Source: Pantoea sp. A4
Lineage (GTDB): Bacteria; Pseudomonadota; Gammaproteobacteria; Enterobacterales; Enterobacteriaceae
Assembly: GCF_000295955.2 (NCBI RefSeq)
Contig: NZ_ALXE01000018.1
Span: 55,612 to 119,611, forward strand
DNA: 64,000 nt
Direction: 5' to 3'
Position numbers and translations under genes: made by a program. Below, piece after piece: positions 42,352-52,600 of this stretch (positions are counted from its first letter, which is position 1; each line of letters starts with the position of its first letter). The notes under the pieces were generated by a model that saw only the letters and a program-made list of their open reading frames with translations, did not search any database and was not told the origin of the DNA.

Positions 42352-44052
42352 ATGCGTGTTGATGCCATAACGATTGGGCTGGATTTTGGCAGTGACTCGG
42401 TACGCGCACTGGCGGTGGAATGCGCCAGCGGCACTGAACTACATAAGACGGTGGTGAATTACCCGCGCTGGCAACAGGGGCAGTTCTGCGATCCTCATGC
42501 AAATCGCTTTCGCCATCATCCACAGGATTACATTGAAGCCATGACCGCCGCCGTGAGTCAGCTCAGTGCGGCCTTAACGGTTGAGCAGCGAAAAGCCATT
42601 GTGGGTATCGGCGTCGATAGCACGGGATCAACCCCGGCCCCCATTGACGCCAGCGGTACGGTGCTGGCCCTGCGGCCGGAGTTCGCCACCAATCCCAACG
42701 CCATGTTTGTGCTGTGGAAGGACCACACCGCCATTGAGGAGGCGGAAGCGATCACTGCCCTGTGTCACAGCGGGCGTTTTCGCGATTACAGCCAGTTTGT
42801 TGGCGGGGTTTACTCTTCCGAGTGGTTTTGGGCCAAGATTCTGCACATTACACGGGCCGATGCCGCCGTGCGTGAAGCCGCCGTTTCCTGGGTGGAACTG
42901 TGTGACTGGGTTCCGGCTTTGTTAAGCGATACCACCGCGCCATCGCTTTTACAGCGCAGCCGCTGTGCCGCGGGGCATAAAGCGCTGTGGCATGCCAGTT
43001 GGGGAGGTCTGCCCGATGCTGATTTTTTGCGCGCACTCGATCCGCTGCTGACACAACAGTTAGACGTCCCCCTGTTTGAACATACTTCCACTGCCGACCG
43101 GCCGGTGGGACAGCTCAGCGCGGCCTGGGCCGAGCGTCTCAATTTGCCTGTGGGTATCGCCATTGCCGGAGGGGCATTTGATTGCCACATGGGCGCGGTT
43201 GGCGCAGGCGCGCAGCCCTATACGTTGGTGAAAGTGATCGGCACATCTACCTGTGACATTTTGATTGCCGACCCACAGCGGGTGGGCGCTCGCGCCATCA
43301 AAGGGATCTGTGGGCAAGTAGATGGCAGCGTGGTGCCCGGCAGCATCGGTCTTGAAGCGGGCCAGTCTGCCTTTGGGGATATTTATGCCTGGTTTGGGCG
43401 TTTGCTTAGCTGGCCACTGCAACAGGCGGCTCAGCAGCAGCCGGAACTGCAACCGCAGTTGGCCGCCCTACAGCAGTCGTTGTTATCACAGTTGACCGCC
43501 GCCTGGGTAGCCGATCCCCAGCTTGGCAATCTCCCGCTGGTGCTGGACTGGTTTAACGGACGGCGCACGCCGTATGCCAATCAGCGTTTACAAGGGGTGA
43601 TCGGGAATCTCAATCTCGGGACGGATGCGCCAGCCCTGTTTGGCGGGCTGATCGCCGCCACCGCTTTTGGCGCACGCGCCATCATGCACTGTTTTGAACA
43701 GCAAGACATTCCGGTACAGAGCGTGCTTGCCATTGGCGGCATTGCCCGCAAGTCCCCGGCGATTATGCAAGCCTGCGCGGATGTGATGCAGCGCCCGCTC
43801 GATATTGTGGCTTCCGATGAGTGCTGTGCTTTGGGGGCGGCCATTTTCGCCGCCGTCGCCGCTGGGGTGTACGACGATGTGGCTGCCGCACAACAGGCGA
43901 TGGCAAGTCCGGTCGAGCACAGTCTGCAACCCGATCCGCAGCGCGTTGCGCGCTACCAACAACTTTATCAACGCTATGAACAGTGGTGTGCCGTGCTGGA
44001 ACCACAGTACGCACCCGATGCCCTTTCTGCTCAGGTAAGGAGTGACAAATGA
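42352..44052 (+). CDS. araB: Ribulokinase AraB
   Basis: The product has 566 residues (E. coli 566). FGGY-kinase fold: start [44 protein letters not shown], and [13 protein letters not shown] near the end. Phosphorylates L-ribulose with ATP. ATGA overlap with araA. Confidence 0.97.
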   Translation: MRVDAITIGLDFGSDSVRALAVECASGTELHKTVVNYPRWQQGQFCDPHANRFRHHPQDYIEAMTAAVSQLSAALTVEQRKAIVGIGVDSTGSTPAPIDASGTVLALRPEFATNPNAMFVLWKDHTAIEEAEAITALCHSGRFRDYSQFVGGVYSSEWFWAKILHITRADAAVREAAVSWVELCDWVPALLSDTTAPSLLQRSRCAAGHKALWHASWGGLPDADFLRALDPLLTQQLDVPLFEHTSTADRPVGQLSAAWAERLNLPVGIAIAGGAFDCHMGAVGAGAQPYTLVKVIGTSTCDILIADPQRVGARAIKGICGQVDGSVVPGSIGLEAGQSAFGDIYAWFGRLLSWPLQQAAQQQPELQPQLAALQQSLLSQLTAAWVADPQLGNLPLVLDWFNGRRTPYANQRLQGVIGNLNLGTDAPALFGGLIAATAFGARAIMHCFEQQDIPVQSVLAIGGIARKSPAIMQACADVMQRPLDIVASDECCALGAAIFAAVAAGVYDDVAAAQQAMASPVEHSLQPDPQRVARYQQLYQRYEQWCAVLEPQYAPDALSAQVRSDK

Positions 44053-45551
44053 TCGTCGAGAAAAATGCCCAGGTGTGGTTTGTGATTGGGACGCAGCATT
44101 TGTATGGCGCGGAGACCTTGCGCCAGGTGGAGCAACATGCGCAACAGGTGGTTCAGGGTTTGAATCAGCAGGCAGCACTGCCGTTGCTACTGACGTTGAA
44201 GCCGTTAGTGAAGACGCCAGATGAAGCTTACGCTTTGTGTCGTGCCGCCAGTTACGATGAGGATTGTGCCGGTGTTATCGTCTGGCTGCATACGTTTTCC
44301 CCTGCGAAGATGTGGATCGCAGGACTGAAGGTACTGCAAAAACCGCTGTTACAGCTTCATACCCAGTTCAATGCTGAGATCCCGTGGGACAGTATGGATA
44401 TGGATTTTATGAACCTGAATCAGACGGCGCACGGTGGCCGCGAGTTTGGCTTTATCGGTGCCAGAATGGGGTTGCAGCACAGTGTGGTGACCGGCCACTG
44501 GCAGGATTTAGCCACCCATCGCCGCGTGGCTGACTGGATACGTGCCGCCCAGGCGAAGCGCGCCAGTCAGCGGCTGAAGGTAGCGCGTTTTGGCGATAAT
44601 ATGCGCGAGGTTGCCGTGACCGAGGGCGATAAAGTCGCAGCGCAGATCCAGTTTGGTTATGCCGTGAATGGCTGGGGCGTGGGGGATCTGGCGGAGGTGA
44701 TTAACAGCGTGAGCGATGGCGCGGTTAATGCGTTGCTCGATGAGTATGAGAGTCAGTATCGTTTTAGTGCTGATGCGGCAGTTGGCGGCGCTAAGCGGCA
44801 GAATGTGCTGGATGCCGCGCGTATCGAGTTGGGTCTGAAGCAGTTTCTCGACCATGAAGGATGTCAGGCGTTTACCAGTAATTTCCAGACGTTGCATGGA
44901 ATAGCACAGCTACCCGGTCTGGCGGTGCAGCGTCTGATGCAACAGGGATATGGTTTTGCTGGTGAAGGTGACTGGAAGACCGCCGCACTGTTGCATATTT
45001 TTAAGGTGCTGGCGGGCGATCGCCACGGTGGCACGTCGTTTATGGAGGATTACACCTATCATTTTGCCCCCGGCAACGATTTGGTGTTGGGCTCACATAT
45101 GTTAGAAGTGTGCCCTTCCATTGCCAAAGAGGAGAAGCCGCTATTGGATGTGCAGTTTCTCGGTATTGGCGGCAAAGCCGATCCGGCACGGTTGATTTTT
45201 TCCGCCCCTGCCGGCCCTGCCATTAATGCTTCGCTGATCGATTTGGGTGACCGTTTCCGTTTGCTGGTTAACGTTGTCGATACCGTGGAACAGCCCCTCG
45301 CCCTGCCGCAGTTGCCGGTGGCTCGGGCATTGTGGCGTGCGCAACCTTCGCTGGCCGTGGCATCCGAAGCATGGATTCTGGCCGGTGGCGCGCACCACAC
45401 GGTGTTTAGTCAGGCATTAACGCTGGAAGATATGTATTTATACGGCGAGATGCACGGCATTGAAGTCGTCGTGATTGATGCCGAAACCCGACTGGCGGGA
45501 TTTAAAGATCAGTTACGCTGGAACGAGGCTTACTATCGTTTGCAGCGTTAA
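44049..45551 (+). CDS. araA: L-arabinose isomerase AraA
   Basis: The product has 500 residues. [20 protein letters not shown] at the start, [32 protein letters not shown] and FMEDYTYHF are near identical to enterobacterial AraA. Converts L-arabinose to L-ribulose. araD, which normally follows, is not here: a terminator comes 32 bases after the stop. Confidence 0.97.
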   Translation: MIVEKNAQVWFVIGTQHLYGAETLRQVEQHAQQVVQGLNQQAALPLLLTLKPLVKTPDEAYALCRAASYDEDCAGVIVWLHTFSPAKMWIAGLKVLQKPLLQLHTQFNAEIPWDSMDMDFMNLNQTAHGGREFGFIGARMGLQHSVVTGHWQDLATHRRVADWIRAAQAKRASQRLKVARFGDNMREVAVTEGDKVAAQIQFGYAVNGWGVGDLAEVINSVSDGAVNALLDEYESQYRFSADAAVGGAKRQNVLDAARIELGLKQFLDHEGCQAFTSNFQTLHGIAQLPGLAVQRLMQQGYGFAGEGDWKTAALLHIFKVLAGDRHGGTSFMEDYTYHFAPGNDLVLGSHMLEVCPSIAKEEKPLLDVQFLGIGGKADPARLIFSAPAGPAINASLIDLGDRFRLLVNVVDTVEQPLALPQLPVARALWRAQPSLAVASEAWILAGGAHHTVFSQALTLEDMYLYGEMHGIEVVVIDAETRLAGFKDQLRWNEAYYRLQR

Positions 45552-45582
45552 ATGCCGGGTTCAGCGTGATCCGTGTTGTGTG

Positions 45583-45613
45583 AAAAGCCAACCTGATGAG
45601 GTTGGCTTTTTTG
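45583..45613 (+). terminator. araBA terminator
   Basis: AAAAGCCAACC-TGAT-(A)GGTTGGCTTTTTT is a strong hairpin with T run just after araA. Confidence 0.9.
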
Positions 45614-45700
45614 TTGTTATCGAGTGGGGTTTAGTGGTTTTTTCAGGGCAGGATTTGGCGAGGTTGTGGGGAACGGACGAAGATCGCGGCTTTTGGCTTT

Positions 45701-45730
45701 GGAGTCTGGAGTCTGGAGTCTGGAGTCTGG
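45701..45730. repeat. Seven-base tandem repeat GGAGTCT x4
   Basis: GGAGTCT is repeated four times and then starts again (GG). Non-coding location between araA and the MarR-GNAT gene. Such short repeats vary in copy number by slippage. Confidence 0.9.
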
Positions 45731-45819
45731 TTGTTATAGGTTGGGAGGTAAGGTCAACCAAGAGGGGTATGACCGCTCGGGAACCTGGCTCCTGCCGATC
45801 GACACCGCCGTCCATGGCG

Positions 45820-46135
45820 GTGACGCTCTCGCTATCATACCCCCCTTGGCTGCCCCTCAAACCATATCACCGCTGCAAGAAGCCCGAGCTTCGTTGTAGC
45901 TCCACAAAATAATCGTACGCTGAGTGCCGGAAGCGAACGTTGCTAAAATTTCGATGCATTGACACTGAAAGTGACGCTCTCGCTATCATACCCCCCTTGG
46001 CTGCCCCTCAAACCATATCATCGCTGCGAGAAGATCGAGCTTCGATGTGGGATTCCAGATGACATTCTGCAAAATAAGCGTACGCTGTGTGCCAGAAGCG
46101 AACGTTGCTAAAATTTCGATGCATTGACATTGAAA
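45820..46135. repeat. Imperfect tandem duplication of about 150-165 bp
   Basis: Copy one (45820-45970) and copy two (45971-46135) both start with TGACGCTCTCGCTATCATAC and end with TTTCGATGCATTGACAYTGAAA. They share long identical blocks; copy two has about 14 extra bases (around ATTCCAGATGACATTCTG). No ORF spans them. Origin unknown; the region 45614-46149 has no other feature I can support. Confidence 0.85.
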
Positions 46136-46149
46136 AATTCTCTCAGCAG

Positions 46150-47118
46150 TCAAAATGATAAATGGCGAGCGATGTTGATACGGGTGAACTGTTGTTCAGT
46201 AATGGTGGTGCCCCACTGATCACCTTCCCATTCTTTCGACAATTCAAATCCAAATGATTCGTACAATCTTCTTGCCGCGGTAAGTTTATTAAACGTCCAT
46301 AATTGTACCGTTGAGAACTTTTGTTCTTCGCAAAATATTATCGCCTTTTCAATGAGCTTTCTGCCCAGTCCGCTACCGCGACAACCATCATCAAGGATGA
46401 ACCATCGCAGATGCGCCTCATTGTTCCCCAAATCCTCACCGTCAATAGCCACTGAGCCAACTACGCGCCCGTTTACCATCGCCAGCCAAATCTGATTACA
46501 AGGCTTATCCAGGCGGGCCGAAAAATCTGCAAGGCCTACAGCAACCTTAGCCTCAAAAAAGTGGCCGAAATTATGCTCTCTGGCGTAATAACCTCCATGC
46601 ATTTCAGTAATGCGGCCAATCATACCTGGATGGTATCCCGTGACTATTTGGAAGTTGCTTTGTATTTTCTCTTCGGTGTTTTCGCGACAGGCTTTCAGCG
46701 CCCTGGAATATGAAGAAAGACCCTGTGATACAGCCGCCTGACTAAACAGGTCGAGCTTTGCCAATGCTGCTGCTACTCGTTGGTCAGCGTAAGCATTTAT
46801 GTTGTGAACAGTATCTTTGCCCTTACTGGTGAGGCTTAGTAGCTTAGTCCTTGCATCATCAGCAGAAATATTTTCTTCAAGTTCTCCTGCCTCAACTAGC
46901 TTTGCGAGCATACGGCTCACGCTTGACTTCTCAAGCCCCAAAATATGCACTAGTTGAGCAGCTGTCACTGCCCCATGGGCTTCAACTTCAAGCAATGAGT
47001 GAACTGCTGAGGGAGGATAATCAGTTGCGGCCAGATTTTGGTTCATGAAACCCAGCTCCCGCACCATTAAACGTGATGCAGCACGTATGTTTTTTATGTT
47101 CTGAAGCTCTGAAATCAT
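46150..47118 (-). CDS. MarR regulator fused to GNAT acetyltransferase
   Basis: The product has 322 residues from the ATG at 47118. Residues 1-150 are a MarR winged helix (HGAVTAAQLVHILGLEKSSV, then the wing DARTKLLSLTSKGKD). Residues about 160-322 are a GNAT domain with the acetyl-CoA loop GCRGSGLGRKLIEKA and a final LYESFGFEL. This fusion is a known family; substrate unknown. A longer start upstream lacks a ribosome site. Confidence 0.85.
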   Translation of the reverse strand: MISELQNIKNIRAASRLMVRELGFMNQNLAATDYPPSAVHSLLEVEAHGAVTAAQLVHILGLEKSSVSRMLAKLVEAGELEENISADDARTKLLSLTSKGKDTVHNINAYADQRVAAALAKLDLFSQAAVSQGLSSYSRALKACRENTEEKIQSNFQIVTGYHPGMIGRITEMHGGYYAREHNFGHFFEAKVAVGLADFSARLDKPCNQIWLAMVNGRVVGSVAIDGEDLGNNEAHLRWFILDDGCRGSGLGRKLIEKAIIFCEEQKFSTVQLWTFNKLTAARRLYESFGFELSKEWEGDQWGTTITEQQFTRINIARHLSF

Positions 47119-47311
47119 CAGGATTGCCCTTTGAAGATGGTTGCACAATACAACCATCTCTGGCTGAAGCTTGTCAAGGCCGTACTTAATGTCGCAAACA
47201 ACGTGAAGCCCGCTCACCATCGATTAACAAGGTCTACCTCAATGTCTTCATTGTTGAAAGCGTGGTCAAGGTTAGTCGAACATTCTGGCGATATCATGCA
47301 GGAAATAACAT

Positions 47312-47778
47312 TCAGAGCCGCCTGCGGAAAACTATTATCCTTAAGGCGGCATTTCCGTAATCGTGAGTACCGGGTTGCACCCAGCGTCCCTCAATCAATG
47401 GGGTGAGCGCGCTGGTTGCTGAAGTGATGATATCTGCCTGTCGCACGGCTGAATCGAGGGCACTGGCAAGGCTCACCTCCCTGCCTGTCTCTTGAAGCGA
47501 CGTGATGAGCGGCTCTAGTTTCTGTGGTGAACGGTTCCACAAAATGATTTTTTCCAGGGCCGGTTGATGTGCAGATAGGCGTGTGCAAGTGCCTGTGCTA
47601 TTGGCCCTGCCCCGATAACCAGCAGGACTTTACTGTCCTCTCTGCTGAGAAATTTCGCTGCCAGTGCAGAATCTGCCGCCGTTTTGGGGATGCTGAACCG
47701 GCGTCCAGCTTCAATACGCGGCAGTTTTTCTTCAAAGTGGAGGCGAAGTACCTCAAGGAGCCATGTCCGGTGTTTCAC
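47312..47778 (-). pseudogene. Ornithine cyclodeaminase-family remnant
   Basis: Two frames together spell an ornithine cyclodeaminase/mu-crystallin core: SREDSKVLLVIGAGPIAQAL with the Rossmann GAGPIA loop in one frame, then LWNRSPQKLEPLI, DIITSATSALTPLIEGRWV and QPGTH in another. The frame changes at about 47535. Both ends of the usual 320-residue protein are missing. A decayed gene. Confidence 0.75.
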
Positions 47779-47853
47779 GCGATAGTGTCCATTAAAAAAT
47801 GATAGTTACCTGACGATGCCTAAATGCGACAGACCCCTTGAGCGAGGCCGTCT

Positions 47854-47919
47854 TCATGATGACAACTGGGAGCCTTGCTGACGGCTGTTGCCCCATTTAT
47901 TAAACACAATTTGCGACAT
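47854..47919 (-). pseudogene. Possible AbrB/MazE-type antitoxin remnant
   Basis: A 21-codon frame starts at the ATG at 47919 behind GAGAGGAAT, a strong ribosome site. The product begins MSQIVFNKWGNS; K-W-G-N-S is the N-terminal hallmark of MazE/AbrB-fold antitoxins, but the sequence then diverges and stops. So it may be a truncated antitoxin. The similarity is short. Confidence 0.3.
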
Positions 47920-47995
47920 ATTCCTCTCATTCTCATTAAGGAAAATGTATATACACCAGTCAGACAAAAAGTCAGCAACCATGTAATCGTAGTTT

Positions 47996-49663
47996 TTAAT
48001 TTGCTGAATTAGTCTCCTCAACATCAATATCGCTTGCATTAGCTACTGCCGATACCGGTGTCATTGGTATGATTCTCACGGTGTTATTTATTAAGTCAAA
48101 CTCAATCATATATAGCTTCTCACCAGAACCCGCTAAATTTCCAACGTCCTTAGGTATATGAGGATTAATATGGTATACCATTGCATCCGCCTCTTTACCC
48201 CGTTCAACCCGGCAATGCAGCAGTCTCACTTTTTTATATCCCTTTTCCTTTGCTATCTCCAGCGCTTGGCTGGTTAGCCCATGGGAAGCATCCTTGTCTA
48301 AAAATAGAAAGTCTGTTTTCTCTGCAGGAGTAAATGACTGATTACTCGGAATATTCAGCCCCTCCTTAATGTCTGCATGATTTGCACTATCTTGAGCCAC
48401 GCGGTTTTTCTCCGTAAAGCGAACAAAATCGCTTTCAACATAATTTCCTGTTCCTTTATCAGGATTAAATGGCAGGTTTATATAATTAATAATGCTTCCT
48501 TTTTTGTCAGTCCCGGTTGCTAACACTCTTTTTTCATCATCCGAAACCTTTGGTTTTTTCCCTGGACCCAGTATTATATCTCTTATGTCACTCAGTGGGA
48601 CCGACTCGGTTTTTTGAGGATCTCTATAAGAAGAAATAGTAAATTTCTTATGATCAACGGTAGAAAAAGGCATTATTTCATTATGCATAAAACTTCTCTC
48701 CCCGGGTAGGGAGGCAGCAGAACCATGGGGCGTAACAAACTCTATCTTAATGCCCTCTGGTACTGCTGTCGTGGGTTTGGAAGAAAAATATTTCCCGTGG
48801 TTAAATAACGTTAAAGTATCTGCCTTATCATCAAGGGGATAAACAAGCCGCCAAGGGCCATTGCTATCAACCTGATAATTAAAATTGGTCAGATCGTACG
48901 GCGATGGCTGAGGTGTTCCCGCTTTCCACTGAGAAGGTACATAGGGCTGCGGTACAACAGCAGGTTGTATACTAGGGCTAGGGATACGGGTAGGGGTAGG
49001 CGTAGGGGTAGGGGATAAGGTTGTTATCCCTGCATTCCTTTCTGTAACGGAATCTGTTAACTCCTTATGACGAGCCTGATTAATCACACCATTTTTTAAC
49101 TGTTCATCAATAACACGTTTCGCATGATTAGATGCTTTATTCAGATCAGTAGCCTCTTTAAGAAGAGATTTGGCAGAGCCCCCCTCTTTAAGCTCATTCG
49201 CAATTTTCCGCGCAGATTTCACTGCTGCAGTAAATTCACCACGCGATTTTGCAGCAATTCTAACCAGGGCGTTAAGATCACTCACACCAAATGTGGAAAG
49301 CAATATTGTGCCAACAAACACGTCAGTATAAGCATCAAGATATTTGTCACCTCTATCGGCGCTTCTCATCTGCTCTGCACTTAACGCAATTTCTGCTGCT
49401 TCTGCCGCTAAACCTGTAGCTAAAGCCGCAGCAGCAACCGGTCCTGTTGCCACCACGGTAACTACACCTGCGATAGCGGTGACGGCGAGTAATAGTTGTT
49501 TAGCATGCCCAATCATTCGTTCTTTATCTCTCTCCCGAGGGTTATAAGTATAGTAGTCAAAATCGGCAAGCAATCTTCTCATAGCTCTATCAAAAAGCTT
49601 TTCCAAAACTTCGTCTTTGTGAGAAATATTAGACCCCCTCCAATCAAAAAGGTCCATATCCAC
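47996..49663 (-). CDS. C-terminal part of the giant toxin-like protein (frame-shifted)
   Basis: The frame has 555 codons, starting from a GTG at 49663 behind AAGGAAGGACAAG, and overlaps the end of the giant frame by 85 bases. It begins DMDLFDWRGSNIS, has a helical hydrophobic stretch at residues 52-90, a (PT)n linker at about 217-230 encoded by GTAGGG-like repeats, and an unknown C-terminal domain with LLHCRVERGKEADAM and a beta end. I read it as the natural continuation of the upstream protein; it may also be translated separately. Domain function unknown; a C-terminal toxin warhead would fit. Confidence 0.6.
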   Translation of the reverse strand: MDMDLFDWRGSNISHKDEVLEKLFDRAMRRLLADFDYYTYNPRERDKERMIGHAKQLLLAVTAIAGVVTVVATGPVAAAALATGLAAEAAEIALSAEQMRSADRGDKYLDAYTDVFVGTILLSTFGVSDLNALVRIAAKSRGEFTAAVKSARKIANELKEGGSAKSLLKEATDLNKASNHAKRVIDEQLKNGVINQARHKELTDSVTERNAGITTLSPTPTPTPTRIPSPSIQPAVVPQPYVPSQWKAGTPQPSPYDLTNFNYQVDSNGPWRLVYPLDDKADTLTLFNHGKYFSSKPTTAVPEGIKIEFVTPHGSAASLPGERSFMHNEIMPFSTVDHKKFTISSYRDPQKTESVPLSDIRDIILGPGKKPKVSDDEKRVLATGTDKKGSIINYINLPFNPDKGTGNYVESDFVRFTEKNRVAQDSANHADIKEGLNIPSNQSFTPAEKTDFLFLDKDASHGLTSQALEIAKEKGYKKVRLLHCRVERGKEADAMVYHINPHIPKDVGNLAGSGEKLYMIEFDLINNTVRIIPMTPVSAVANASDIDVEETNSAN

Positions 49664-52600
49664 CTTGTCCTTCCTTTGCTATATTCTTCTCTTTCATAAT
49701 CATATCTTGATATGTGTTCATTGATAAAAGTTTCCACATTCGATCCAACTCTCATCACTGCATTAGAAGTTCTTATAATTCGGTAAGTACCTTTTTCTAA
49801 GGAGATTAACAGGGTTCTATGTGGACCTCTTAATGCCACCACTCCGGGAATTTGATATTTGGTTGAAGAAAATATTCCGTGCTTACGGACACTGACTGTT
49901 TCCAGATTAATGACTCCATCGATATACTTATTAATTGTATCTATGACTTCATTATTTTGATTATATTTTAATATTTCTATTAAAACACCAGCGAGCACTT
50001 TATCATAGGCACTTTTGACTGATGTTTTAAATTCAGGTGAGCTTTCAAGCTTCTCAACTCCATCTCTTAACTCTTGATCAATATCTTTGGTTATTCCATC
50101 CAGGTTGCTCTTATTTACCCCATTAATACCAGAAATATCTTCAACAGAAAAATCAGACATTATCCCACGACTTTCATCACGATAAATATTACCTAAAAGG
50201 ATATCCCTTAAGGTGTAAAACTTGCTGGTAGACGTTATCTCTGGCACCGTTCTGTCGCCTGATGCCACGGCTACTGTGGTTTTAAATTCAACACTATGGT
50301 TTTTATCTAAATCACTTTTTGATATTCTGATTTCTTTTTTCCATACTACTTTTAATATAGCATCATCTAAATGCTCCTGAGCTTTAATATCACTATTGGT
50401 GGCTTTATTGTCGATAACGTCCTGTTCCTCTGATGATTCGCCTTCTGTAACTCCATCTTTGAGTGACTCACCTGTATTAGTATAATAATTGAATTGCTGA
50501 TAATATGCACCATCACTGTCAAATTTACCCCTTGGCATTATTGCATTGGCTCCAGGCCCATGCCAACTATCGTTGGCAGACAAATATTGGTAGTAACTAT
50601 CCATAATCTCTTTTCTTAGCGAGAGAACATCAAGATTATTTTTTAATTTGGTAGAAAGCGCCATTGCTAAATTAGTGGCGCTTGAAATATTCCAATATAA
50701 TGCGTTAATAAAAGAATACTCTTCCTTTTGTTCCTCAGTCATGACAGGATAAATTTCATTTAGTATTTTGAGTAAATCATCCTCAGAAGCACTGGCTGAT
50801 GGGCTTTCATTACTGCTTGCAAGATCCGGATATTTATAAAGCATAAAGCGAATGGCGTTTATTTTAGCATAATTTAACACAGAAGCATTGCTTCTTGCTG
50901 GCGGATTAATATAGCTATCGCTCTTAAATTTAGTGGATTCATGGATTAATCCCTTAATTTCTTTGATCTCAACGATGTTTTCAATGGGTTCTGGTCGGAT
51001 TTTTATACTCTCCAACCCTTGAAAAATTCTATTTTTTTCATCCCTCACATCTCCTGGAGATAAATTGATAATTTGTCTTAACTCATCACGAGGGATCGCA
51101 TAAAATAGATTGGATTCACTGCCGCTAAAATGTGATTTTGTTTTTTCTGCACCCCCCTCCATCAGTGTTAATAGCTGGTGCTTTTGTATTTTCTGTTTAT
51201 TTGTATCGTAAAATGACGCGGGGGCGAGTGAATATTTCACAACGTAATTTTCATTATCTACCCAGATAATGTTTCCGGGCCCCTCCCTCGGCGTAATAAC
51301 CCCGTTATTAAGCTCCCCAACACGAATATGGCTGGCTCGGGAATTAATTGATTCAGCGTGTTCTTTATATGTATTGGCATTTGTGGGGGGAATACCTATC
51401 CACTCAACGACATCATCTGTTCTTCTGTCTTCTACCCATAATACCAATCTCTCATCTGATCCAGTGATCGTGGGCAGATTCAGTACGGGTGGGGTCTCTG
51501 ACCAGGTTTCCTCGTCAGGAACCTGCCAAGGCCTGTTATTTAAGGGTGGATGAATTGCAGCGCTTCCATATCTGATGATTGCCACTTTTACCGTCTCACC
51601 ATACCTTGTCCAGATAGTATTATTACCGTTAGGTTGTGGAAGAATTCTCCGTGACGAGTCAGTGATGTCCGTTTCCCCTACCCTGACAAATTTCATATGC
51701 TCGTTAATTATTAAAGCAACATAGCCCGGCCACATTTCTTTACTAAGATGCTCCCTGGGGATAGAGAAATTCATATATTCTAACAGGTTACCCTCTTTAT
51801 GGACACTCACCACGATTTTTTCACCAAAAGTCAGATCTCTTGTCGTATGCGTATGAGTGGAAAGATTTTGCCCTGATGATTTCCAGCGTGCCCGATCCTG
51901 GATGTGCTCTCTGGGCCTATTATTTTCGTCATAGACATCCTGTTCTGGTCCATCCACTTCACTGATCTTAAATTGGCCATATTTTTGTCGAAAGTGCTCT
52001 GACTGGAATAACTGCTGCAATTGTGGGTAAGACTTCGGAATGCTGGTTGCATCAAACTTCCAAGTATCCATGTTGGTTGGTTTGGAAATAACCACCATAC
52101 TATATTTAGCATCTAAATACTTCGGTTTAGTAAGATACTCATCAAGCATTACGGCTTCCCATGTCTTATTAGCGTCATATACCACGACGAGTAAATCGTT
52201 GATGCTTTTAACTTCATCGTCATCCGCGGTGCTAGCAACAATCATAGTGTTAATAAATTGTTCTTTCTTTTCATCTATGGATTTATCATCCTCATTGATA
52301 AGGTACTGATTCAGCGCTGCGTAGTCTGACATATCTCCCTTTGCAAGGTTGCTGTTGGCAACCGGGCTTTCAGCACCGACAAATTGAAAGTTAGCACTGG
52401 AAACTGAACTGCCTGTTTCAGTAACAAAAAAATTTTTATATTTACTGCCAGTAATCCCAGAGCCGATACCAGGATTAGCTGAGTCGTAGTTTGTGAGATG
52501 GTGAATAGCAATGCGTTTACCTTTAGGTTGCATCCGCATATCTCTTTCTATCTGCCTGAGTATATTAGCATGCCATACCAATGGATCACTTGCATGATTT

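Noticed and set aside
49579..49663. Programmed -1 slippage joining the giant frame to the 555-codon frame
   Set aside because: No good slippery heptamer is present in the overlap; an indel or reinitiation at the GTG is simpler, so I only flag it.
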